Origin: Acidobacteriota bacterium
GTDB taxonomy: Bacteria > Acidobacteriota > UBA890 > WLXD01
Reading direction: 5' to 3'
DNA length: 22,429 bases
Assembly (NCBI GenBank): GCA_022571615.1
Contig: JACZXM010000002.1
Coordinates: 1-22,429, forward strand
Within the stretch, counting starts at the first letter, position 1. Every line of letters begins with the position of its first letter. The position numbers and the translations under genes were made by a program. Below are positions 6,419-13,751 of the stretch, piece after piece. The notes beneath the pieces are model-generated. The model saw only the letters and a program-made list of their open reading frames with translations, searched no databases and was not told the DNA's origin.

Positions 6419-7915
6419 ATGCAAGAGACCTGGACTCAAATCACCGAGATGCTAGGCAACAAGCTACCCGGGCTGTTGGGGGCACTGGCGGTGCTGATCG
6501 TCGGATGGCTGGCCGCCTTCATCATCGCCGCCATCGTGCGCAGCATGATGAAGCGCACCAAGCTCGATGACCGGCTCGCCATCTGGCTTGGCGACGATGA
6601 CACGGCGCCGCACGACGCCTTCGAACGCTGGATCCCGCGCGCTGTCTACTATGTCGTTCTGTTGTTCGTGCTGGTGCTGTTCTTGCAGCAGCTCGATCTG
6701 GCGATCGCGACCGAGCCGCTCAACGAATTGTTGGGCGAGCTCTTCACGTTTGCGCCGCGCGTTGGCGGAGCGGCCTTGCTGCTGGTCGCCGCCTGGCTGC
6801 TGGCATCGATACTCCGAGCGGCAGTCACGCGGGTGCTCAAGGCGTCCAACTTCGAGGAGCGCCTGGGTGCGGCGGCGGCGCTCGACACCGACCGTCGGGG
6901 CACCATCGCCCAGACGCTCGGCAACGCGATCTACTGGCTGATCTTCCTACTGTTCCTGCCCGCGGTGCTGGACACGCTGCAACTCCAGGGCCCGCTCGGA
7001 CCCGTGCAGGCGATGATGAACCAGGTGCTCGGGTTTCTACCCAATCTGTTCGCAGCGGCCCTGATCGCCACCGCCGGCTGGTTTATCGCCCGTATCGTGC
7101 AACGGATCGTCGCCAATCTGCTCGACGCGCTCGGGCTCGACCAACTGAGCGAGAGCTTCGGCATCACCGCGCTGCTGGGCAAGCAGCGGCTCTCCGGTGT
7201 GATCGGGCTGATCGTCTACGTGCTGATTCTGATCCCGGTTCTGGTAGCCGCGCTCAACGCACTGGAGCTCGACGCGATCACCGATCCGGCCAGCAATATG
7301 CTCGACGCGATCATGGCCGCCATTCCTTTGGTGTTCGCGGCTTCGCTGTTGTTGGCGATCGCCTACGGTGTCGGCCGCATCGTCAGCGGGCTCATCGCCA
7401 ACCTTCTGGCCGGCGTCGGCTTCGACCGGGTGCTCGGGCACCTGGGCGTCGGGCGCGAGCCCGGCGAGGGAGAACGCTCGGCATCTCAGATCGCGGGCTA
7501 TCTGGTCCAGGTGGCCATAGTGCTGTTCGCCTCCGTCGAGGCCGCGCGGCTGCTCGGGTTCGCGGTGCTGGCCGATCTGATGGCGCAGTTCCTGCTGTTT
7601 GCGGGACAGGTTCTCCTCGGATTGGTGATCTTCGGTTTCGGGCTCTATCTAGCCAACCTGGCCGGGCGGGTGATCGCCTCTAGCGACGCACCTCAGTCCA
7701 ACATGCTGGCACTGGCTGCCCGCGTGTCCATTCTCGTGCTTGCCGGGGCCATGGCGCTCAGCCAGATGGGTCTGGCTGCCGACATCATCAACATGGCCTT
7801 CGGCATCATCCTCGGAGCGATGGCCCTGGCGCTGGCACTGGCCTTCGGACTCGGTGGCCGCGAGGTGGCAGCGAGACAACTCGAGGCATGGAAGCGCCGC
7901 TGGGACCAGGATTGA
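6419..7915 (+). CDS. Mechanosensitive ion channel family protein with TM-helix repeats
   Basis: A 498-residue, strongly hydrophobic inner-membrane protein. The ATG at 6419 is preferred over the one at 6398 because AGAGAGG lies just upstream of it. The protein is built of repeated units of a hydrophobic helix, an amphipathic segment and a short D/E-R-L tail: WLAAFIIAAIVRSMMKRTKL, WLLASILRAAVTRVLKASNF, WFIARIVQRIVANLLDALGL and GRIVSGLIANLLAGVGF. This is the 'conserved TM helix' of CmpX-like MscS relatives. It ends with a glycine/alanine-rich helix (INMAFGIILGAMALALALAF, then GLGGREVAARQ) that resembles the pore helix and exit of MscS channels. The large cytoplasmic MscS beta domain is missing. 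Likely role: osmotic or membrane-tension response. It overlaps the next gene by 28 bp if that starts at 7888. Confidence 0.85.
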   Translation: MQETWTQITEMLGNKLPGLLGALAVLIVGWLAAFIIAAIVRSMMKRTKLDDRLAIWLGDDDTAPHDAFERWIPRAVYYVVLLFVLVLFLQQLDLAIATEPLNELLGELFTFAPRVGGAALLLVAAWLLASILRAAVTRVLKASNFEERLGAAAALDTDRRGTIAQTLGNAIYWLIFLLFLPAVLDTLQLQGPLGPVQAMMNQVLGFLPNLFAAALIATAGWFIARIVQRIVANLLDALGLDQLSESFGITALLGKQRLSGVIGLIVYVLILIPVLVAALNALELDAITDPASNMLDAIMAAIPLVFAASLLLAIAYGVGRIVSGLIANLLAGVGFDRVLGHLGVGREPGEGERSASQIAGYLVQVAIVLFASVEAARLLGFAVLADLMAQFLLFAGQVLLGLVIFGFGLYLANLAGRVIASSDAPQSNMLALAARVSILVLAGAMALSQMGLAADIINMAFGIILGAMALALALAFGLGGREVAARQLEAWKRRWDQD

Positions 7916-9258
7916 AGCTTCACGCCACGCGAGCAGGCCGTGGCGGCCTGCTATTGCTGCTGTCGCTGGGCACGCTGGCGGCGTGCTCGCGAGCCCAGCC
8001 GGTCGTGCGGCCGGCGGCGGGCACGCACCCGCCGCCAACGCCCGTCGCCGCCATCGACGCGGGATACGAGGCGCACCGGGTAGATGGACTCGGCCAACGG
8101 AGGTTCTCCCCGGAGCGATACTGGGATTTGTTGTCCTCGGTTCTGCGGTCCGGTGGCGAGCGGTTTCAGGTCGAGCAAATCGGCCGCAGCATTGAAGGCC
8201 GGCCGCTACGGCGCATCGACTTCGGGTCGGGCGAGATCCCGGTCCTGATCTGGTCGCAGATGCACGGCAACGAGTCCACCGCCTCACGAGCGCTGGTGGA
8301 TGTCTTCCACTACCTGGTCACCAGCCCCGACGACCCGCTGGTGCAGCGAATCGAATCGCGCCTGCACCTGGTCGTGGTGCCGGTCGTGAACCCGGACGGT
8401 GCAGCGCGTTTCGTGCGCCACAATGCCATCGGTGTGGACATCAACCGCGATGCCCGACGGCTCGCAACCCCGGAGGCGCGGGCGCTCAAACGGGTGCGCG
8501 ACGAGCTCGATGCACGTTGGGGTTTCAACATGCACGACCAGAACGTGCGCACGCGCCTGGGCAACAGCAGCCGCGACGTGCTGATCGCGCTGCTGGCGCC
8601 GCCGCCCGGCCACGGCGAGACGAACGCCGGCAACCGCGCCGCGCGCCAGATGTGCTCGTTGCTGGCCGGCGCGCTCAAGCCCATTGTCGGCGATCAAGTC
8701 GCACGCTATGACGAGAGCTTCAACCCGCGCGCGTTCGGCGATCTAATGGCCCGCTGGGGTACCGGTGTCGTGCTGATCGAGTCCGGCGGGGAGCTTGCCG
8801 ACCCCGACAAGGGCCGGTTGCGACGAGTCAACTACGTTGCCATCTTGACGGCTCTGGAGGCCATCGCCACCTCAGCATGGGAACAGTACGGCCCGGAGCA
8901 CTACCTCGACCTGCCGCTCAATTCCCCGTGGATCTACGACCTGTTGATCCGCGGTGCCTCGATCGTGCTGCCCGGACGCGATCCGGTTCGCGCCGACATC
9001 GCGGTCAATTTCGAGGACACGCTGGCGAGCGTCGGCGGCACGGTGGTCGAGGTCGGGGACCTCGACGAGGTGGCGGCGCTCGATGAGATCGATGCCAGCG
9101 GCCTGTACTTCGTGCCGGACCCCGCCGCCCTGAGCTCCGAGCATGGCGGCCACCTCCAGATCGGCGACGCCGCCACCGGAGTGCTCGCTCGCGATCCCGA
9201 AGGGCAGCAAGTGGTGATGGAGCTGCGCGAAGGCAAGATCATCGGCCGCGACAGGTAA
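7888..9258 (+). CDS. M14-type zinc carboxypeptidase, lipoprotein
   Basis: A lipoprotein signal with lipobox LAAC (Cys33 if the start is 7888) places it in the envelope. The zinc ligands are visible: His126 and Glu129 in MHGNES and His216 in FNMHDQ. They are accompanied by NPDGAARFVRHNAIGVDINRD (168-188, trimmed here to key residues NPDG and the VDINRD loop), the substrate-binding region of M14 carboxypeptidases. The general-base Glu is probably Glu298 in VVLIESGGE. It should hydrolyse C-terminal residues of peptides or peptidoglycan fragments. Start choice: ATG 7888 has GAGG close upstream but overlaps the channel gene. TTG 7912 would overlap its stop as TTGA and give a compact signal peptide, MKLHATRAGRGG followed by LLLLLSL. 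The signal region contains the core of the local repeat family (7932-7943). Confidence 0.85.
   Translation: MEAPLGPGLKLHATRAGRGGLLLLLSLGTLAACSRAQPVVRPAAGTHPPPTPVAAIDAGYEAHRVDGLGQRRFSPERYWDLLSSVLRSGGERFQVEQIGRSIEGRPLRRIDFGSGEIPVLIWSQMHGNESTASRALVDVFHYLVTSPDDPLVQRIESRLHLVVVPVVNPDGAARFVRHNAIGVDINRDARRLATPEARALKRVRDELDARWGFNMHDQNVRTRLGNSSRDVLIALLAPPPGHGETNAGNRAARQMCSLLAGALKPIVGDQVARYDESFNPRAFGDLMARWGTGVVLIESGGELADPDKGRLRRVNYVAILTALEAIATSAWEQYGPEHYLDLPLNSPWIYDLLIRGASIVLPGRDPVRADIAVNFEDTLASVGGTVVEVGDLDEVAALDEIDASGLYFVPDPAALSSEHGGHLQIGDAATGVLARDPEGQQVVMELREGKIIGRDR
7932..7951 (+). repeat. Repeat-core match with palindrome inside the lipoprotein signal sequence
   Basis: AGCAGGCCGTGG (7932-7943) equals 12 bases of the core of the dispersed repeat. 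It forms a 7-bp perfect hairpin GCAGGCC-gtggc-GGCCTGC (7933-7951). It lies 16 bp after the stop of the channel gene, a position like that of the other copies, but here it is translated. It could be chance in GC-rich DNA. Confidence 0.35.
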
Positions 9259-9289
9259 CGTCGCACGCCACTTCTGCCACGGGCTGCTA
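9256..9289 (-). repeat. Dispersed REP-like repeat, copy C (spans two stop codons)
   Basis: Read on the minus strand it begins TAGCAGCCCGTGG and ends GCGACGTTA. The first TAG is the stop of the MBL gene and the terminal TTA is the complement of the TAA stop of the carboxypeptidase. The whole convergent junction is therefore this element. Its last 25 bases match copy D at 22 positions. Confidence 0.7.
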
Positions 9290-10684
9290 GAGATCGAAGA
9301 GCTCCCCTCGCTTGGGGATCATCACCGCTGCCTTGTGGCGGTCTCGCAGCTCGGTGCCCAATGCAGCAGCCGAATCCGGCTCGCCATGAACAAGAAAGGT
9401 GCTCTCCGGTACGCCCCCGAGGCCGCTGAACCAATCTAGTAATCCGCCGCGATCGGCATGCGCCGAGAACCCGCTGATGCGCTCGATACGAGCGCGCACC
9501 GGGTACTCCTCACCGAAGATCCGCACCGGATCGACGCCAGACTGGATCACGTTGCCCAGCGTGCCCCTGGCCTGATAGCCGACGAACAGAATCGTCGCGG
9601 CAGGGTCGGAAATATTGTTCTTGAGATGATGCTTGATCCGACCGGCGGTGCACATGCCGGAGGCCGAGATGATCACAGCCGGACCCTCGAGAAAGTTGAT
9701 CGCCTTGGATTCCTCCACGCTCGTGACCAGGCTCAGGCCGTCAAATTGCAGTGGCTGGTCCCCGGAGCAAAACAGCCTCCGTGCCTCCTTGGAGTATGCC
9801 TGCGGGAAACGGGTGAAGATCCTGGTGGCTTCGACCGCCATCGGAGAATCCACCATCACCGGGATACCCTCCAGGCGACCACTCTCGGCCAGGTCGTTGA
9901 ACCGGGCGAGAATCTCCTGCGTACGACCGACGGCAAACGACGGGATCACCAGCTTGCCCCCACGCTTGGCGGTGTGGCGGACGATCTCCAACAGGCGGTC
10001 GGTCGGATCTTCCTGTGTGGGTCGATCGCGATCGCCGTACGTGGACTCCATGATGAGCACTTCCGGCGCCTCGACCGGAGCCGGCCGTGCCAGCAGGCGC
10101 GCACCCTGCACCCCCAGGTCTCCTGAGAACGTGACATGCCGGCAGCGATCACCATCCTCGATCTCGAGCTCGACGATCGCGGCGCCGAGAATGTGCCCGG
10201 CCATATTGAAGCGAACGCGACCGATGCCATCCAGCGCGTACCAGGTGTCGAACTCGACCGCCACCAGCTGCTCGAGGACCGCGAGCGCTTCCCGCCGGGT
10301 AAACAACGGTGTCACCCAACTGGCGTCTTCGCCCTTTTTCTTCAGACGTCGGATCTTCCAGCGGGCATCTTCCTCATGGATGTGACCCGAATCGGCTAGC
10401 AGGATCTCGACCAGACCGACCGTCGGTGTGGTTGTCAGGATCCGGCCTCGAAAGCCCTGCTCGAGCAGCAGAGGAAGTCGGCCCGAATGGTCGATGTGCG
10501 CATGCGATAGCACCACCAGGTCGACGTCCGCAGGGTTGAACGGGAACGGAGCCCGGTTGCGCTCGTGACGCTCCTTGCCTCCCTGAATCATGCCGCAATC
10601 CAGCAGGATGCGGCCGGCGGTGGTCTCGATCAGGTGGCAGGACCCGGTAACCTCGCCCGCTGCGCCGTGAAAGGAGATTCTCAT
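9287..10684 (-). CDS. MBL-fold beta-CASP metallohydrolase, RNase-like
   Basis: A 465-residue enzyme with the metallo-beta-lactamase motif SHAHIDHSG (60-68). Further metal-site motifs are GHILGAA (163-169), SGDLG (187-191) and ESTYGDR (213-219). The beta-CASP half includes PSFAVGRTQEIL, SASGMCTAGRIKHHL, VGYQARGTLG, GFSAHADRGGLLDW and FLVHGEP. These match the CPSF73/TTHA0252-type RNA-processing hydrolases, which cut or trim RNA with two zinc ions. Length fits that group. The start MRISFHGAAGEVTGSCHL is the usual N-terminus; the frame stays open upstream, but that part is antisense to the neighbour's 5' region and has no family similarity. Divergent from pncB across a 162-bp spacer that holds the inverted repeat pair. 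Confidence 0.92.
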   Translation of the reverse strand: MRISFHGAAGEVTGSCHLIETTAGRILLDCGMIQGGKERHERNRAPFPFNPADVDLVVLSHAHIDHSGRLPLLLEQGFRGRILTTTPTVGLVEILLADSGHIHEEDARWKIRRLKKKGEDASWVTPLFTRREALAVLEQLVAVEFDTWYALDGIGRVRFNMAGHILGAAIVELEIEDGDRCRHVTFSGDLGVQGARLLARPAPVEAPEVLIMESTYGDRDRPTQEDPTDRLLEIVRHTAKRGGKLVIPSFAVGRTQEILARFNDLAESGRLEGIPVMVDSPMAVEATRIFTRFPQAYSKEARRLFCSGDQPLQFDGLSLVTSVEESKAINFLEGPAVIISASGMCTAGRIKHHLKNNISDPAATILFVGYQARGTLGNVIQSGVDPVRIFGEEYPVRARIERISGFSAHADRGGLLDWFSGLGGVPESTFLVHGEPDSAAALGTELRDRHKAAVMIPKRGELFDL

Positions 10685-10699
10685 CCCGCCTCGCTGCCT

Positions 10700-10756
10700 G
10701 TAGGAGGCCGTGGTGCAAGTGCGATGGGACCCGCCACACCTGCACCACGGCCTGTG
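10700..10756. repeat. REP-like inverted pair (copies B1 and B2) in a divergent promoter region
   Basis: GTAG (10700-10703) is followed by a 17-base arm AGGCCGTGGTGCAAGTG (10705-10721), a 15-base loop and the arm CACCTGCACCACGGCCT (10737-10753), with a single A/C mismatch. Each arm plus part of the loop is a repeat copy, one in each orientation: B1 matches copy A at 25 of 30 and B2 at 24 of 27. A GTAG lead before a palindrome is the layout of gammaproteobacterial REP elements. It lies between the starts of the MBL gene and pncB and could fold in the MBL leader RNA. Confidence 0.72.
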
Positions 10757-10846
10757 TAAGGATCCAAGTGGCGTCATAGTATAGGCGTCGCGAAGCTCCC
10801 ATCTGGCGATGCCTACCCACCCCTCAGCAGGGCACGGAGCAAACGG

Positions 10847-12211
10847 ATGCAACACGGCCTGATCGCGATGGAGCGACTCGGCCTGTCGACCGACCTGTAC
10901 GAGTTGACGATGGCCGCTGCCTTTCACGACGCCGGCATCGCCGACCGCTACGCGACCTTCGACCTCGCGATCCGTGATCTGCCACCCGAGCGCGGGTTCC
11001 TCGTTGCTGCCGGTCTCGAGCAGGCCCTGGCCTACCTGCGCGACTTCCGCTTCTGGCCACAGGCGCTCGATTATCTCGAACGCACGGGACATTTCCGGCA
11101 GCAGTTCCTCGATTACCTCGGCGCGCTTCGCTTCACCGGATCGGTCGACGCGATACCGGAAGGGCACGTCTACTTCCCGCCCGGCCCACTGTTGCGAATC
11201 CGGGCTCCGATCATCGAGGCGCAAATCATCGAGACCTATCTGCTGACCACGATCACCTACCAGACGCTGATCGCGTCCAAGGCCGCGCGCGTGGTGCTGG
11301 CCGCCGGGAACAGCACGGTTGTCGACTTCTCGCCGCGACGCGACCACGGCCCCCAGGCTGGCCTCCTGTGCGCCCGAGCGGCGTTCATCGGAGGTTGCGT
11401 CGGCACCTCCAACGTGCTCGCCAACGACATGTTCGGCATCCCGATGTTCGGCACCATGGCGCACTCTTTCGTCATGTTCTACCGCGACGAGCTCGAGGCG
11501 TTTCGCGCTTTCTCGCGCTCGTACCCGGGGGATCCGACCCTGCTGATCGACACCTACGACACCGTCGAGGGCGCCCGCAAGGCGCTCCAGCTGATGCCCG
11601 AGCTTGCCGAGCGCGGGCACCGCCTGGCTGCGGTTCGTCTCGACAGCGGCGACATGCTGGAGCTATCCAAGCAGGTCCGTGAGGTCCTGGACGCGGGTGG
11701 AGCCGAGGACACGCAGATCTTCGCCAGCGGCAACCTGGACGAGCACAAGATCCGCCGCCTGCTCCAGGGCGGCGCCCCGATCGACGGTTTCGGGGTCGGT
11801 ACGGAGCTCGGCACGAGCGGCGACGCGCCGTCGCTCAACAGTACCTACAAGCTGGTTACTTGCGCGGATGCCCAGGGCGCTGAGGTGCCTGTAATCAAGC
11901 TCGCCACGTCCAAGGTCACGCTGCCGGGAAGCAAGCAGATCTGGCGTCGTCGCGATGCCAGCTCGTGCATGACCGGCGACACCATCGGACTTGTCGGCGA
12001 GGAGCTCGAAGGTAACCCGCTGCTGGTGCCGGTGATGCGCGACGGCAAGCCCCTGGCGCCCGCGCCCGAGCTGAGCGCCATCCGTGAGCACGCGCGCGCC
12101 GAGATCGCCGCGCTGCCCACTGGGGTGGCGGAGCTGGATGACCACGCCACCTACCCGGTCCAGGTATCCCCGCGCTTGCAGGCGCTGGTCCAGGAGCTCC
12201 ATCGCCGCTAG
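10847..12211 (+). CDS. pncB: Nicotinate phosphoribosyltransferase
   Basis: A 454-residue enzyme that makes nicotinate mononucleotide from nicotinate and PRPP in the Preiss-Handler NAD salvage route (cytoplasmic). The N-terminal substrate region GLSTDLYELTMAAAF and RGFLVAAGLEQAL are typical. So are FSPRRDHG, GTSNVLAN, GTMAHSFV, LIDTYDTVEGARKAL, VRLDSGDM and FASGNLDEHKI, as well as the phosphate-binding FGVGTELGTS. The start at 10847 has GGAG about eight bases upstream; a second ATG at 10868 lacks a site. A CATAGTATAGG stretch near 10775-10785 may be its -10 region. Its TAG stop is the first codon of the tandem repeat that follows. Confidence 0.93.
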   Translation: MQHGLIAMERLGLSTDLYELTMAAAFHDAGIADRYATFDLAIRDLPPERGFLVAAGLEQALAYLRDFRFWPQALDYLERTGHFRQQFLDYLGALRFTGSVDAIPEGHVYFPPGPLLRIRAPIIEAQIIETYLLTTITYQTLIASKAARVVLAAGNSTVVDFSPRRDHGPQAGLLCARAAFIGGCVGTSNVLANDMFGIPMFGTMAHSFVMFYRDELEAFRAFSRSYPGDPTLLIDTYDTVEGARKALQLMPELAERGHRLAAVRLDSGDMLELSKQVREVLDAGGAEDTQIFASGNLDEHKIRRLLQGGAPIDGFGVGTELGTSGDAPSLNSTYKLVTCADAQGAEVPVIKLATSKVTLPGSKQIWRRRDASSCMTGDTIGLVGEELEGNPLLVPVMRDGKPLAPAPELSAIREHARAEIAALPTGVAELDDHATYPVQVSPRLQALVQELHRR

Positions 12212-12234
12212 CAGGCCGTGGTAGCAGCCCGTGA
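12209..12234 (+). repeat. Dispersed repeat copy E, tandem 13-mers
   Basis: Two head-to-tail units, TAGCAGGCCGTGG (12209-12221) and TAGCAGCCCGTGA (12222-12234), differ at two positions. The first TAG is the stop of pncB. The rest of the repeat unit is absent, so this looks like a truncated or duplicated copy. Confidence 0.6.
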
Positions 12235-12371
12235 TTGTCTGTTTGTCCGCGCCGAGGCCAGACAGTAGGATGGGAGCTTCTAGCGAGAATGGAGAGCAAC
12301 GGCGCACGAGCCCCACGGCTTGCCGTCATCAGCTCGGTCGAATCACCGTGGGTGGGCGTGAAAGAAGGTCA

Positions 12372-13517
12372 ATGAGCGATACCAAACTCGAGAGCCAGCC
12401 GGTCAAAGCGTCCGGGCTCGCCGGCGTCGTTGCCGGGAAGTCCGCTATCGGGTTCATCGACGGGCAACGAGGCATTCTTCGCTACCGCGGCTACGATATT
12501 CACGATCTGGCCGAGCACTCGACCTTCGAGGAAACCGTCTACCTGTTGTGGAACGGGGACTTGCCCAACCGCGCCGATCTGGCCGACTTCGTGACCTTCT
12601 TGGCCAGCCAGCGCGAGGTGGCGTCCCCGATCTTGGAGTTCATCCAGTCGGCCCCGGCCGAAGCTACGCCGATGGGACTGTTACGTACGGCGGTCTCGGC
12701 CCTGGCGCAGTACGATCCCGACGCCGAGGATATGTCGCTGGCGGCCAACAAGCGCAAGGCGGGCCGGCTGACGGCTCAGATGGGCACGCTGGTTGCGGCC
12801 ATCGAGCGCACCCGCAGCGCTCTCGAGCCGGTGGCGCCGGACCCGGCGCTCGGTCACGCCGCCAACTTCCTGTATATGCTCCGGGGGGAGCGCGCTTCCG
12901 AGGCCGAAAGCCGGGCGCTGGACGTGGCGCTGGTGCTGCACGCCGACCACGGCTTCAACGCCTCCACTTTCTCGGCCAAGGTCACGGCGGCAACGCTCTC
13001 GGACATGCACTCGGCCGTAACCTCGGCGGTCGGCACGCTCAAGGGGCCGTTGCACGGCGGCGCCAACCAACGTGTCAAGGAAGCGCTCGAGGAGATCGGC
13101 AGCATCGACCGAGTGGAAGAGTGGGTCGATGCCAAGCTCGCGGCCAAGCAACGGATCATGGGACTCGGCCACCGCGTATACAAGGTCGAGGACCCGCGCG
13201 CCCGTCATCTCAAGGCCCTTGCCGAGGCCCTTGCCGAGCACGGCGACCCGGCGCTGGTGCAAATCTCCGAGCGGCTCGTCGAGGTCGTTCAGGCGCGCAA
13301 GCCGCTCAACGTCAACGTCGATTTCTGGTCGGCGAGCCTTTACTCGTATCTCGGGCTACCGGCCGCGCTCTTCCCCATGATCTTTGCCCTGTCACGGATC
13401 TCGGGTTGGACCACGCACATCATGGAACAGTACGCCGACAACAAGCTCATCCGGCCCCGTGCCGAGTACGTCGGCCCTGGCCCGCGAGCCTACGTGCCCC
13501 TCGCCGACCGCGGTTAA
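12372..13517 (+). CDS. Citrate synthase (short, hexameric/methylcitrate-synthase-like type)
   Basis: A 381-residue enzyme joining acetyl-CoA (or propionyl-CoA) and oxaloacetate. The ATG at 12372 is chosen for its GAAAGAAGG site; the open frame further upstream has no family similarity. Core motifs are GLAGVVAGKSAIGFIDG, RYRGYDIHDLAEHSTFEE, HADHGFNASTFSAKV, KGPLHGGANQ (catalytic His), GLGHRVYKVEDPRA (catalytic His, CoA/oxaloacetate site) and NVDFWSASLY (catalytic Asp). The C-terminal GWTTHIMEQYADNKLIRP is also typical. The length is that of the bacterial short form shared with 2-methylcitrate synthases. No prp genes are nearby, so citrate synthase is the better call, but substrate preference cannot be read here. 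It ends in TAA, part of repeat copy D. Confidence 0.9.
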   Translation: MSDTKLESQPVKASGLAGVVAGKSAIGFIDGQRGILRYRGYDIHDLAEHSTFEETVYLLWNGDLPNRADLADFVTFLASQREVASPILEFIQSAPAEATPMGLLRTAVSALAQYDPDAEDMSLAANKRKAGRLTAQMGTLVAAIERTRSALEPVAPDPALGHAANFLYMLRGERASEAESRALDVALVLHADHGFNASTFSAKVTAATLSDMHSAVTSAVGTLKGPLHGGANQRVKEALEEIGSIDRVEEWVDAKLAAKQRIMGLGHRVYKVEDPRARHLKALAEALAEHGDPALVQISERLVEVVQARKPLNVNVDFWSASLYSYLGLPAALFPMIFALSRISGWTTHIMEQYADNKLIRPRAEYVGPGPRAYVPLADRG

Positions 13518-13550
13518 CGTCCCGCGCCGCTTCTGCCACCGGCGGCTGGC
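13515..13550 (-). repeat. Dispersed REP-like repeat, copy D
   Basis: The 25 bases 13515-13539 match 9256-9280 (copy C) at 22 positions, starting from TAACGTC, where TAA is the stop codon of citrate synthase. The element continues into GCAGGCCGT at about 13549-13557 on the plus strand, a partial second core. Confidence 0.65.
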
Positions 13551-13751
13551 AGGCCGTCAGAGGACGCAGGAGGGCGTCGTTGACACCCAACCCGGAGGCG
13601 GCATGGTCGGTCCGAGTAATTCGCGTTACCCTTAGCAGGGTGGGCTTATCTTCGTCATTCGTCTATTCGCAAAGATGTCACGTCTAATGATCAAAGCGAT
13701 GCCCGCGCGGGCTTTCACAATCGCGCCGGATGATCCCTGGAGGAGCAAGGT

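Noticed and set aside
10685..11620. Upstream extension of the MBL-fold gene to a 777-codon frame
   Set aside because: The extra part is antisense to pncB and crosses the inverted repeat spacer; the family N-terminus MRISFHGAAGEVTG begins at 10684.
13580..13585. TTGACA as the -35 box of htrA
   Set aside because: No acceptable -10 hexamer at 16-18 bp spacing.
13701..13712. Palindrome GCCCGCGCGGGC taken as a terminator
   Set aside because: It is followed by only three T residues and lies just before the htrA start, so at most it is a leader hairpin.
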